A program made the translations under genes and the position numbers. DNA of 64,000 nucleotides from Pycnopodia helianthoides (lineage: Eukaryota; Echinodermata; Asteroidea; Forcipulatida; Asteriidae): assembly GCA_032158295.1 (NCBI GenBank), contig CM063247.1:18204875-18268874 (forward strand). Reading direction: 5' to 3'. Below the pieces are notes generated by a model. The model was not told where the DNA came from. It was given only the letters and a program-made list of their open reading frames with translations, and made no database searches. Positions 48,901 through 60,967 of this stretch are shown here, in pieces. Numbering within the stretch: the first letter of the stretch is position 1; every line of letters starts with the position of its first letter.

Positions 48901-51900
48901 ACTATCACGTGACATATCAATACCCTTTTTGTGCAAAAAAAAATAAAACGTGGAAATTTGGTTGAAAAAGACCCAAAAATCACTAAAAACTAAAAAAACC
49001 AAGGTCAAACAAACTTCTTGTAATAACTAACTTGTGGCAATATGACCCTAGATAAATCTAGGGAAAAGTAAAAAAAAATTGTGGTGATCGGATGCAGCGT
49101 TACAAAGTTATTGGGAAAATCTTGTACAATGTGCCCCCCCCCCCCCCTCCGGTCCTGATAGGGTTAAACCACCTTGAGAAAAAAAGTATCATGACAATAA
49201 ACTGGCCCTTGTTAATTTTATCATAACCAATGCCCCTAGATACAAGCCCAGACCTCTTTTTCCCTTCAAATTACAAAAATGATTGTGGAAATGAAAGTAT
49301 ATACCTCGGTATTCCTGTTATACCCTTATAATATTTACTTTAGGAAGAAAGCCTTGACTTGTCAACATATGATGCATACATTGATCTGATTGAGGACAAA
49401 GATGAGCCAAATGATGTTCCAATGAACCCGTGTGCAGAGATGGTGGCTATCAGGTAGGCCCAATACCATTATTATTATCTATGTTGACAATCTCTAACAG
49501 ATAGTGGCCCACTCAAATGGTGTCATATGCATTGTGCTGTTTACTTAACTCAACATTTGCCAGTGAGAAACAATACAGACAATATCTATGGTGGCATTCT
49601 AAATAACAGAACAATACCACAAGAACATTTCCAAATGCCAATGCACCCAACATAAATTCTAAAGTAAGTAGCCAGTAATTAGAGGACAATCATGTACCAA
49701 AGTAATTTGTGTGAGATATGTTTACACTTGCCATCTAAATATGGAGTACTTGAAAGAATATTTAACAATATGCTCTAAACGTTTTTGAATGATAATTGGT
49801 GACTTATCCCACAATTGTAACAAAAGGGCAATTGGTGTACCTAACCCCAATATTAAAGGTTAGAGTGTGTTAGATCTGATTGGCAATCATAGATATTGTT
49901 CGTTGCCTTGATGTATTTGTTTATTTTCTTATTTTTTATTTATTTTATTTTCAATATTTTTTTAAATTTTACTCAAGGCATGCTGATTCACACAGCTTAA
50001 GTGACATACTGGCAAAGTTGTCAGCCTTCATTCCCAACGATCAACCTGCTGTACAAATCATAATCAACAGGAGACGACTATTGTCTTTGACACTAAGGGC
50101 CACTCAGGACCCAGATTTCTCTTTCTGGAGGCCAATAGAAGTTGTATTTGCTGGAGAAGAGGCACAAGACGGGGGAGGACCTACACGAGAATTTTTCAAG
50201 TATGTTTTTTTAATTTTTTATTTTGTTATTTTAATTTTTTAATTATTATTATACATAATGTTTTTTTTTTTTTTTTTTTTTTTTTTTGGGGGGGGAGTAA
50301 GTGTACAACTAAGTGATGTTAAAGATACAAAGAAATGTAACTAGGGACAATCATACATTAACCCTAAGGGTCCCAAATCCTACAAAAACCACATGCAGCA
50401 AGTTGTCTGACTTTGTAGAATTAGGTACTGCAGGGCCAAAAAACAGTTGATTTACATAGGGCCAGGCATGCTAACCTTGTCTAAGTCAAAACCTTTGGGT
50501 GTTCAGTTACCATAGAGTGGTGTATTTCGGAGGATTTCAGAGTGTCTCTAGCCAAAGACACTATAGGGTTGGGTTAATTCTCACAACCAACCAATAATAG
50601 AAGAATTGTGCTATCATTTCTTTGCAAAAGACCAAAATTGAAAAAACACATGGAATACAGTTTTTGTTTTAGTTAGTTCTATGCAGTGTAGTATTGTATT
50701 AATGCAGAGATTTTGGGGTGGATCCTTAGCTTTTTAAATTAAACACTGTGCACTTTTTTCATAGTAATATAGAAATACCTGCCTGCAGAGAATTTTTCTC
50801 ACTTTGCGCAACAATCTTAATAAGATAATTTCATCTCTATTTATTTGCTGTCTGTCATGCAGGCTCTTGATGCGGGAGGTCAAAACTAGAATGGGGGTGT
50901 TCCAGACTGCGAGCAAGTCTGGGATGGTGTCATTTACACATGACTTGCATCTCATCAGACAGCAAACCTACAAGCTTGCAGGCCAATACCTCACATGGAG
51001 TTTTGTGAATGGAGGGCCTGGATTACAGGGAATGTGTCCTTCTGCTTTTGCAGCCATGATAAATAAGGATGTCCGACTAGAGGACATTGAACATCTACCA
51101 GATGCAACCACTCGTGCAAACTTGGTGAAGGTATTGAAAAACAACATTTTTAGCGAATACACTATTTTAATGTCATGCTCTTGTTTATATTCACAATACT
51201 TTCCAACATATCACACAAAAGAACATTAGCCTACTCCTGTCTTTTTGCAAACTGACTTTAAAAGTGATTGAAATTTGGTCGGGCAGTGCTTTTTTGTCAC
51301 CATTGTTTCCTCGACACAAAATAAAGGCACACCTTCCAGTTAAAATTGCTGTATTGGTTTAACCTTTCTATAATAAAAGTGTTTCCTACCCACTGTTTTA
51401 TTCACACAACAGTTGCAGAAATGTACATCTCAACAAGAGTTTGATGAAGTTGTGAAGGAGATGGCTGACTGGCTGATTGATAAAGGCGACACCAGAGTGT
51501 TTGGAAAGAAGTTGGATTTTGATCGAGACAACCTCATCAAAGATCTCCTGATGCATGAGTTTTCCTACAAGTAATTTTTATTTCTTTTAACTTAATAAAA
51601 TGTTTCAGGAGTGAGTTGAACCTGCAGTGTAAATCATTGTGTAAATCAAGCACATAGTACTTATAATTTTGTAGTTATTTTTACTTTTTTTTAAATTTAA
51701 ATGCAGTTATTCATCATTATGAAGAACCACGTACAGTGTACGGCATCCTTGTCAAATCATGATATTGGTGCAAAAATGTGTATGACATGCTTGAAAAGGG
51801 AGGCCATAATTATTATGTATCCCCTTCCCTTTTGAAAAACAATGGCCACCATACTTGATTAATTAAACAAATTAATGTGTATTTCTATATCTAATAGTGG

Positions 51901-53507
51901 TGCCTTGTTTTGCACACAGTTGGGTCTGAACCAAGGGATTTAAGGGATACATTTACATTGAGCCTACATGTATACACTCTACCCACCCCATAGACAATAA
52001 CTTTAACATTGTAAGGATTTCCAAACTCGCTGGTTGTTAGTGCATGAAGAACAGCACAACTTCCCTATGGTTTTGCTTTTAAAAGAGTTATGCATAAACA
52101 ATAAAAAAGCATCAAACTCGGAAGGAGTATACATAAATTCCTATACACTGACGAATGTTCTTCTCCAGTTCGCAGAAATGTATGAGAAGAGCCTTTAAAA
52201 ACTAAAAGGTCTAGCCCTAATATAAACAAATAATAGTTTTTTAAAGTGAATGATTGTGTGTTGGATTCGACAGGGATTAACAAAACATTTTTATGATTTG
52301 TAAAAACATTTCCATAATAATTCAGGGTGGAGCACTCAGTCAAGCAGTTTGTTGATGGCCTTGGACCTTTGTGGGAAGATGTCAAGCGGAGTCCAAACTG
52401 CACTTCCCAGCTGTTTGTACACCAAGAACAAAAACTACTAAAGGCAGATTTGAAGAAACTGTACAAAATAAACTTTTCTCCGGACGGGTCAAACAAGAGG
52501 ATGCAAGAGGACGACACGATATACAGCTTTGAAGTGGTATTGCAAAGATGTGAGGGTAAGTTTAAAAGGAAAACCAGGAAAAACATGCCAAATTATTAGA
52601 TGGTTTAAAAAAAAGTAGCGTGTTTCATTACAAACCTGGTCCCTGCCCCCCCCAACCTAAAAAAATGAAATATAGCCAAAAATAAACGTAACTATTAGTA
52701 ATAGTAGCTAATGAGTTTGGCAGTCTGTTCATTACAGAAAACTGGGTACTTCAGTAGAGGCCTCTATTAACAGTCCTAAGGGTTAAAGCCCTTTTCCCTA
52801 TAGCTATACTTTTCAAGTACATGGGTTTCCCTCAGGAAATGTTCATTGTTCCTTAAATTGGATTAACTACAAGTATAAGCAAGAAGCAAGTGCAGTACAC
52901 ATTGTTTCTCTTGTTTCATGAAGGACAAAATTGTGTGCCCATGCCTGGTCTTTCTCTTCCTGGCTTTAATAAAGGCACAATGACAACAAGTGTATTACAA
53001 GGGCATGATTGTCACACCTCCATTCTTACCCCAAGGCCTACTTGACATGAAAAATACAATGCATAGTAAATCCAACCCTTGATTTTGCTCAAAAGATTGA
53101 ATTTCCTGCCATGCCCAAAAGCGTGAGGTGCAAAATAATGTTTCAAATCATGTTGTTTTTGTTGTTCCCTAAAATTCAAGAAGGTGCAAATTTTGCCAAT
53201 ATTACTCTTGTGCAGTGACATTAACAAAAACAGAATTTATCTTTGTTTGTATTCAGCCAACACCTCTGGCATCTCACTTGAAAAAGTGTTGGATTTCTGG
53301 ACGGCAGCTGATACCATTCCTCCATGTGGCTTTCAAAAAGATCTGGAGGTCGACTTCTACACAACTGTGACAGGAATCAAGCGTCTTCCCAGCTCACACA
53401 CATGTGTCCCACTCTTATGGCTTCCAAGAGGTGTAGAAGACCCTCTCCAGCTACAGGACATGCTGGTACAAGCGATTACATGCTGCCAAGGTTTTGGGAA
53501 AATTTAG
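45907..53507 (+). CDS. SAM-HECT ubiquitin ligase (transposon-borne)
   Basis: Eleven exons fit GT-AG signals and phase: 45907-45969, 46235-46346, 46886-47310, 47493-47570, 47888-47956, 49344-49453, 49978-50199, 50863-51130, 51413-51570, 52326-52555, 53257-53507. The product is 661 aa. Residues 1-58 form a SAM domain (LGLLEFLKAFEDNR and LLLGVSKIGDRVRIR). Residues 60-200 hold a block with YAGWKHEESNG and RGGGSHPLDL, seen in uncharacterised G2E3-like proteins. An acidic Ser-rich linker follows. Residues about 290-661 are a HECT domain: DGGGPTREFF in the N-lobe, FWTAADTIPPCGF in the C-lobe, catalytic Cys 628 (SSHTC, codon 53403-53405) and terminal GFGKI. HECT enzymes form a ubiquitin thioester and transfer it to substrate. 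The frame is open throughout. Confidence 0.88.
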
Positions 53508-54878
53508 ATAACAACGTTCAAATCAGTTTTTTCTATTATGCATGTCAAAACTGCCTTAAACCAGAGGGGTCACACTATGATAACCATCAACCAAAATATT
53601 AACACAAGTGTGGTAATAGTACAAGTTAATTATAAAATGCAAACACAATCACAAGGCAAATAACAATCATGTGGGTTTTAATAGTCAAAAACAAATGTTG
53701 TTTTACAAATAAATCATGAAGTTGAACAGGACAGTAGTATAATGATTGAGATAATAATGCATAAACCAAGTTTCACCCAAAGTGCAAAAATAGCAAACAG
53801 TAAACTGCTTTTGATTTCAACAAATTTCAGGGGGCCTTGGCTCTGGATTGGTAATCTATGCACATATTTCACCATTCTCCCTATTGACAACGTTTCTTCA
53901 ATAATGTTTATTGAATCTAACTTCTAAGCATTTTGAAATTCTTGAGTAGCTATGAGGGCCACAGGAAAAATAACAAGTCTGTTAATTCCACATTAAAAAA
54001 AAAGTACTCTGTAACCTATTAAAATTATGTGTGCTTATATTATTGTGACCACACACCATTACAATGTCTTGTGGATGCAGTGCACAAAGCTGGAAGGGTG
54101 GTTTGGGATGGCACTCATGACTCATGACAGGAAGTTTGAGAGATTTTCAGCACACAAACAGTTCTCTTTGAGATTACTCACACCCATGAACCATTTTGGG
54201 TGACATTAAAACAAGTAAAACCAGTAACTGCCCCTTCAGCCTAGTAAATGAAAAGAAAAAAAAATGCAACAAAACTGAAACTGTTGTACACAATCCGAAA
54301 TAGCACCAACTGCCAGATTTACTAAGTCAGCATATTTATATACATGTATATTTCATTGTCTTCAGAGTTAAAACAGCTTTAGAGGAAATGAGGTTGAGGA
54401 TAAAGTGCTAAGTTACAAGTTTAAAGTTCTTTATGGTTTTCTTTTATGTTAAATTATTGTTCTTTTTAAAAGTGTTCATTTGTTACAGTTACATATTTTA
54501 TTTCAGACCTTTTTTATGGTGTGGCAATCTTTAGTTTGTCCTGTAGGAATTGATGCAACTGAGAGGAGGCTGAGTACAAAGAGTATGTTTCCTATTGAAC
54601 ATTCTTGATTGTTTTTGATTATAGGGAGTTATTTACTTTTTGGAATACAGGGGATAGGACCAAGATTGTGACAGCGTAATAAATGTTTGTTCTTTAACAT
54701 TGTTTTCCAAAAGTGTTATTTACCATGTTTAATCATGTTTTCATTTATTGGTTAAACTCACACTAGATTGTATCAACACCTCATTTCAAAAATAAAATCT
54801 TGGATGGCATTACTTTAAAAAACAGCTCAGGAAGTTAAGGCATACAACATGTCTGGACACGTGTACAAAAAGTAAATC
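53508..54878. other. Gap between the two convergent transposon genes
   Basis: AT-rich, with no recognised exon. It should hold both 3' UTRs; AATAAA-like signals occur near 53708 and 54790. Confidence 0.4.
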
Positions 54879-55761
54879 TCACTCTTCCAATCTATCACAA
54901 AACCATTGAAATAACTCAATAGCTTCTGGTGGTGACACAGGCACACCCTTGTTGTGAGCTCCCATAAGGTCATTGAAAGTTTCCTCTGTGAGCAGCGAAG
55001 CGCAACCACTGGCAGGGGGTGAAGTAGTGAACTCTTACCTAACTTCATGTATGTCTCTTTCAGGCACTTGAAGGCAATAATCTATAGTGTCTATACAGAG
55101 AGTAAAGTGAAAGAGTCAAATAAATCAGGTACATGTGTTAGTGTTACCTGTTATTTAATAATGGTGTGTACAAATGGTCCTGTATTGACTGACACTGTGG
55201 GCCTTTTGTACTACACTGCACTAAAAATGTTAAGAGAAATATTTTTAACAGTTTTTTAGCTTTCCAATAAAAAAAAAATCCTACCGTATAGCTGTGGCAT
55301 ATAGTACATGATGTCGGGTTTGCCAGATGAAGCAACAACATGCCGAGATGCTCGAGATCGATGTTGGTTCCACTCGATTCGAACCTCGTCCAACTCTGAT
55401 TGAATAAGCCTGCTGAAGCAGTATCTCATACATTCTCTAGAGAAAGATATAAAATCGATCAATAAATATATCCTTTACAAGTTACAGTAATATACTGTCT
55501 TGGGCTAAGATTTGCTCAACTGCTTGTGGTTGCCATTGACAACATTTCTTTTAGTGAAGAAGTAACCGATTTACACTGGTTGATCTGAGGTTGACTGCTC
55601 ACCCTGTGTGCAGAATCTTAATTGACCACAGTCCAAACCACAACAACATATCTCAATCTTGATGGTCAAAATAGGTAGCTTCAGCAGGCCAAGATATATG
55701 AAACACTACAATTACTCTTACTGAAATTGGTGGGGCCCTGTGCATGTTTTAGATTCATTAA

Positions 55762-56095
55762 AGGTATTGTACACTTTTGGTAACAGCTCAAAATCAGTGT
55801 CCACATTTTGTGTGATTAAACATATGCATGAACAAACAAACCTGTGAAAGTTTGAGCTCAATTGGTCATCGAGGTCACGAGAAAATAGTGAAAAGAGATC
55901 TTATGTTTTTTCTGTTTTTTCAAATTATCGCGCGCGATAATTACTATTGTTTTACTCGTTTCTCAGAAACGATAGCATTTTAGGCAGAAATATTTTAAGG
56001 AACCCTTTCTACCATTACTTACTTGAAATCATGTAAGTTATGTGTGAATCTGTGAACATTGTGTTTTTCGATCTTACCAATAGTGTACAGGGCCT
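55762..56095. mobile_element. TTAA-flanked MITE, related family
   Basis: This 334-bp element has TTAA at 55758-55761 and 56096-56099 and termini AGGTATTGTACACTTTTGG and its near inverse. It resembles the 11413 family in general layout (GAGGTCACGAGAAAATAGTG inside) but has different ends. It lies in an integrase intron. Confidence 0.75.
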
Positions 56096-59000
56096 TTAAG
56101 AGAGACTTATGAAGTAACCATCATGCTGTCAATAAACAAGTTCAGCAACAAATCAGAATCAACATAATGCAGATGTTGATTGGGTGTTTATTTCTTGACA
56201 TTGAAAAAAGTAAGTGGGTGTGATGTGGTTCCTTCATAAGTCTCTGTTGGTAGGCATAGACAGATATCTGTCTGAAACTCACATATGCAATGGGGAGGTG
56301 CAATCCAACATCCCATCCTCAACCATCTGCCGAAAAGTGTCGATCCAGAAGTTGGTCATCATGTCGAACAAAGTTCTCCAAAACCGCTCGATGCGCTACA
56401 ACAAAATGCCCAGAACAGCCAATCAAAATATGAAGGGAATATATAGATTAGTTTTGAATATGAATTAAAGTAGTTGAGTGGACTAGAGGTTACAAAAATG
56501 GGCAGAGGTACCATTTTTATACAATATTTGTCAAAGTTTCTTTGGATTCTCAGCTGTACAGTTGCCACAAACAAATTGGATGAATAATCTCATTGATTGA
56601 AAGTATGTTAATATGGAAATGCACATGTCATGTTAATTGAAATTATAACAATGAATTGTTTGAAGACCACTTTGGACAATATTAATTGTTAATTGACCTT
56701 AAATTCAAATTACAGTCAGAAGGCAGCTACTTAAAAGAATCACACACATTTAAAAAAAAAAAGAAAAAAAAGCCTAAGCAGCTTACCTGATTGTGGGGAG
56801 AAGTACTCTTTATAACACAGGTGCCATCAGGATTGCCAAAAACTGAGTGAAAAGCCACTTGGATGTCCTCTATCATTACATTCTCTGTCCATCTGTATGC
56901 ATCTAGGAACACCTGTAATGTAAACAGTAAACTTGTGCGATTTCATATACTTTATTATTTTCATATTTTTATTCTTCCAGTGTTATATTCACATGTTTGA
57001 TTGTTTGTGTGACATGTGGATGTACTATGGTCTTACCAGCAATTTCTGTCATAAAGTTCATAAAGTATGATGCAACAACTCGTGGGTCGTTATTAGTGTA
57101 GGCAACTCGAAGCCACAACACTCTTCTTGAAAACCTGTGCAAACAAAGAGTGAAGACAGCTTTGTTTTACTAATAATGATACATGTATTTCTCCTTGCCC
57201 GTGGAGCAAACTGCTTCTTGGGTACAAACTCTAAGACGTATCCTCTTTTAAAGGATATCTGGAGAGTGAAAGTCCATCTATATTCTCATTTTTTTTTAAA
57301 TTATGCCTTCTGCTTCTGGATTTTTCATAATGTTATCCCATGCTGATCAATAGCAGGCCTACTTTAAATGTTCTGTTGTTATTAATAAGGACATGCTCGT
57401 TGCTTTGCTCCCTCTTGCAAATAGAAAGACATTCTGTTTTAAAGGATATTGGTGGCAGTTGCAATGCATGGCCTGACTTTTTAGGTCTATTCGTCACATA
57501 TTGACAAGCATCTCTCATTAAATTGCCCATGTCGGTATTCTTACCCGTCTATTGCTCCATGTATGGCAAAACCATACACCTTCAACTTGTCATGTTGATC
57601 AACATGCACGGCATAGTTCGGACCTTTACTATAATATAACCTTCTCCTTAATCTATGTCTCCTTCTTGACTCAACACCTTCTGCATCCAAAAGTCGTTGC
57701 CCCTCCAAAACTATACGTCTGTAAACAGAAAAACGCTCAAACTCAGTAAATGGAATCTGAAGAGTTATGTACCCAATTGAAAAACAAGGTGAATTTGGTA
57801 GAGTTGGCATAAAGTTTTGTGGGGGGGGGGGGGTCTCAGTTCGGGGCACTAGGCCATATTTCTCGAGTGGTTGGGATAATATCATGCTTTTGTTTTTTGG
57901 GTGTTACTTAACATTTGCTCAAGGCAGGGCACTTGCATATTTGGATGCAGCGTGAAACAAAATGTTATTCAGTCTCATATCATAGGCCCGCTGGAGGTCC
58001 AGGGCCAAAAAACACATTTTTGAAACAATTAAAAGTATTTCAACTGGGACTGAGAAATAATGTACTGTTAATGTTCCAAGGTTTTTAACCAATGTTGGAT
58101 ACAGCTTTAAAAAAATTTTTTTTTTTAACTCCCTTTGATGTATGGGTCATTATAGTTTCTCAATATTTCTCTTTTCAGTCAAGACCGAGTTGTTACCTAA
58201 ATCTGTTTGTGCTTCAACCCCTTCGGTTTTTGCTAAAGAAAATGAACAATAGCAACTGAGAAAATAAAGGTGCTCTTGAAGTCCATATACAGCTATCCTA
58301 CCTTGGAATAGTCAGTCCATGGCGTACCAACATGCGTCTTGCCATAGCTCGGCAGCCCAAGTTCCTCCCACTTCCCTGCAGTTCCAACTTCACAAGTAAA
58401 AAGAAGTGAGCAAGTATCAATAATTATATCATATGTGGACCAGCAGAATAGTCATTACCTTTATTTTTGCAGTTTTACCTTTTTCCAATTTTTTTCTTTC
58501 TTTTGTCATTAGGCTTAATACAATAATGCAATCCTAAATTAAGTTTTGATTTCTTCACTACACGGTTTCTTTTTCTAGTGTGGCTCCCCTTCCAGACACT
58601 TTTCCAATTCTTAGAGTGTACCCCTTTTCCAGTAATTCATTTTAAATTTTAAGGTTTTGTTGTTTAAGTTTCCCAAAACATGCACTTTAAGATTGATATT
58701 GTACTCATGTAATACTTTACTTGCACTCTCATCATACTCCATTCTAAGGTTTGCCTATTTTTATTCATTTCATTTCTTTTTATGTTTTCTTCTTCTTTCT
58801 TTTTTAAAGAAAACCCATCAGACTGAAGTTCACTATTCTATCTAATATTCTGTATGGTACATACCACATACTGTAATGTTTCGTGTGGATGTTTTAGTTA
58901 AGCTGACACTTACATCTAAACATGACACAAATGTATGTAGGGTTTCTTCTCTTGGACAATTCCTTCTTAAGTTCCTTTGTTGCAGGACTCTGTGCAATGT

Positions 59001-59344
59001 TCTAAGGCTTGTTGAAAAAAAAATAATAATAATAATAATTTACTTCAATAGGCCAAAACATATGCATTAAGCAACAAAACTTTGGCTTGCAACATCAATT
59101 TTTTTACACCACCATTTTTTTTCTTCTAATTGTTTAAAAATATTTAGAAAACCGTTATAAAGTGGATTGTAGCCTAAACATATGACCTGCAAAAGCCATG
59201 GCTTAATGACACTGTGATGATTCAAATGTGACAATGTGATGAACTCAAATAGCTTAGCCTGAATTGTGCTGTGAATAAGTAAATGAATTTTATTTTTGAT
59301 TTTTTTTTTTGGGGGGGGGAAATAACACTTGGTTTGAATTTTAG

Positions 59345-59382
<38 letters not shown>

Positions 59383-59693
59383 GTAGGGTAGATGGGTTTA
59401 GCTTTCGATCCAAACCGGACCTTTGTCAGAGGCATAACAAGCACAAACGAAAAACATATCCATTTATAGCAAAAAAGAGAGGCAAAGAACAATGGGATGG
59501 TATCCAGAAAAAGGAGGGAAAATTATAGACAATCAAAGTTACAGTGGGCTGGCTAAGAACCAACCAGAGTTATGTGGTGGGGACAAAAGGGTGGGGACAA
59601 AAGGATGGTCAGTGAAAGGGAGGATTACTGGACCAAGTGGGAAACATGAAAGGACAGGATTAAGGGGCACAGGCATCGAGTATGATGCAGCTA

Positions 59694-59710
59694 TTATATT
59701 ATATATATAT

Positions 59711-59780
<70 letters not shown>

Positions 59781-59782
59781 AT

Positions 59783-59835
<53 letters not shown>

Positions 59836-59836
59836 T
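59694..59836. repeat. (TA)n microsatellite
   Basis: About 140 bp of TA dinucleotide with a few TT/AA breaks, followed by a G-rich tract (59840-59870). It lies in an integrase intron. Confidence 0.95.
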
Positions 59837-60490
59837 TTTTGGGGGGAGGGGGGGGGGGTGCCAGGGGGATAGGGCCAAGGATTTCAGGTAGTCCAGCATA
59901 TCAGCACTATTTATTTTATGGTGCTAACAAAACACTTCAAATTTCTAAAGTCTTGTGTGTACCTACCTGCAATTCAAGTCATGTCGAAGCTTCAGTATAC
60001 AGCAAATTTCATTGTATGTGAATCCGGCATAAAAATAATGCTGAATAAGTTCATCTCGTGGAAACTATTAAGGAATCTAACATTATGAGTATTTACTGCA
60101 TCAGTTCAACGTTACTTTGGTATGTCCGGGGGTCTGATTTGTGATATCGTGTACATGTAACAGACACAAATATTACAATACAACTTACTACAAGGCCTGT
60201 TGTCATGGTTATGCACAATAATTATGAGTTATGCATAGAATTAGAAATACAATCTACCGCTGAGTTGTATTTATTTATTTACACTAGTACTTATTTAACA
60301 CGACAAGGTTATTATTTTCCATATAAGTTACTTTACCGATGCCATTCTTTACAAAAATTGAAAGGATATTGCTCCTGGCAAGTGGAGTCCGGTGCCGCAG
60401 CTGGAGAACGGAATACATATCAGTTTCATCCATGTTTTCATCGAGCAAGCATGTGAAAGGTCAAAGGGTGAAAGTCAAAGTAAGCTCAAT

Positions 60491-60957
60491 GGCGACGGGC
60501 GACGGGCGACGGGCGACGGGCGACGCACGACGGGCGACGGGCGACGGGCGACGGGCGACGGGCGACGGGCGACGGGCGACGGGCGACGGGGCGACGGGCG
60601 ACGCACGACGGGCGACGGGCGACGGGCGACGGGCGACGGGCGACGGGCGACGGGCGACGCGCGACGGGCGACGGGCGACGGGCGACGCGCGACGGACGAC
60701 GGGCGACGCGCGACGGACGACGGGCGACGGGCGACGGGCGACGCGCGACGGACGACGGGCGACGGGCGACGGACGACGAAAAATGGCATATATGGAACTG
60801 GCAAATGGCAGAAATAGGATACAATATAGAGCAAGAGGCGACGGACGACGGGCGACGCACGACGGGCGACGGGCGACGGGCGACGGACGACGGGCGACGG
60901 GCGACGGGCGACGGACGACGGGCGACGGGCGACGCACGACGGGCGACGGGCGACGGC
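60491..60957 (-). repeat. Right terminal array of the 7-bp repeat
   Basis: This is the inverse of the left array: heptamers GGGCGAC with GCGCGAC, GCACGAC and GGACGAC variants. A non-array island of about 60 bp at 60778-60837 interrupts it. The island contains CATATATGGAACTGG, which resembles the terminal ATATGGAA and suggests an internal rearrangement or earlier end. Confidence 0.95.
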
Positions 60958-60967
60958 AGATATGGAA

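Larger units (their letters stand above)
54879..60433 (-). pseudogene. rve-type integrase/transposase gene, one frameshift
   Basis: Ten minus-strand exons: 60433-60337, 60054-59967, 59007-58914, 58375-58302, 57718-57545, 57134-57037, 56912-56787, 56395-56283, 55436-55285, 55033-54879, about 389 codons. The N-terminal part (FTYNEICCILKLRH, SLRTLHRVL) is helix-turn-helix-like, then LGCRAMARRML. The integrase core shows VHVDQHDKLKVYGFAIHG (first Asp), IDGFSRRVLWL, TENVMIEDIQ and HNQRIERFW (Glu). The end has WNQHRSRASRHVV. Nine exons agree in phase. Exon 56912-56787 is off by one and changes frame just before TENV, next to the second catalytic Asp, so this copy is probably inactive. The family is often annotated integrase core domain in fish and marine invertebrates. 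It is the likely mobilising enzyme. Confidence 0.82.
45437..60959. mobile_element. Two-gene integrase + SAM-HECT transposon (about 15.5 kb)
   Basis: The unit interrupts the retrotransposon protease frame, which resumes exactly on the other side. Both ends begin TTCCATATCTGCCG (the right end inverted) and continue into arrays of a 7-bp repeat. ATATGGAA occurs at 45429-45436 and at 60960-60967. It is either an 8-bp target duplication, or the right copy is the inverse of the terminus and there is no duplication. Inside are an intact plus-strand SAM-HECT gene starting 150 bp from the left array and a minus-strand integrase gene starting about 60 bp from the right array, converging. I do not recognise it as a named element. 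Confidence 0.8.

Noticed and set aside
45907..53507. SAM-HECT as an ordinary host gene that merely lies between two repeats
   Set aside because: The retrotransposon frame resumes exactly across the segment and the ends are matched inverted termini, so the gene arrived with the insertion.
59682..59899. Tyr/Ile-repeat ORFs
   Set aside because: They come from a TA microsatellite.
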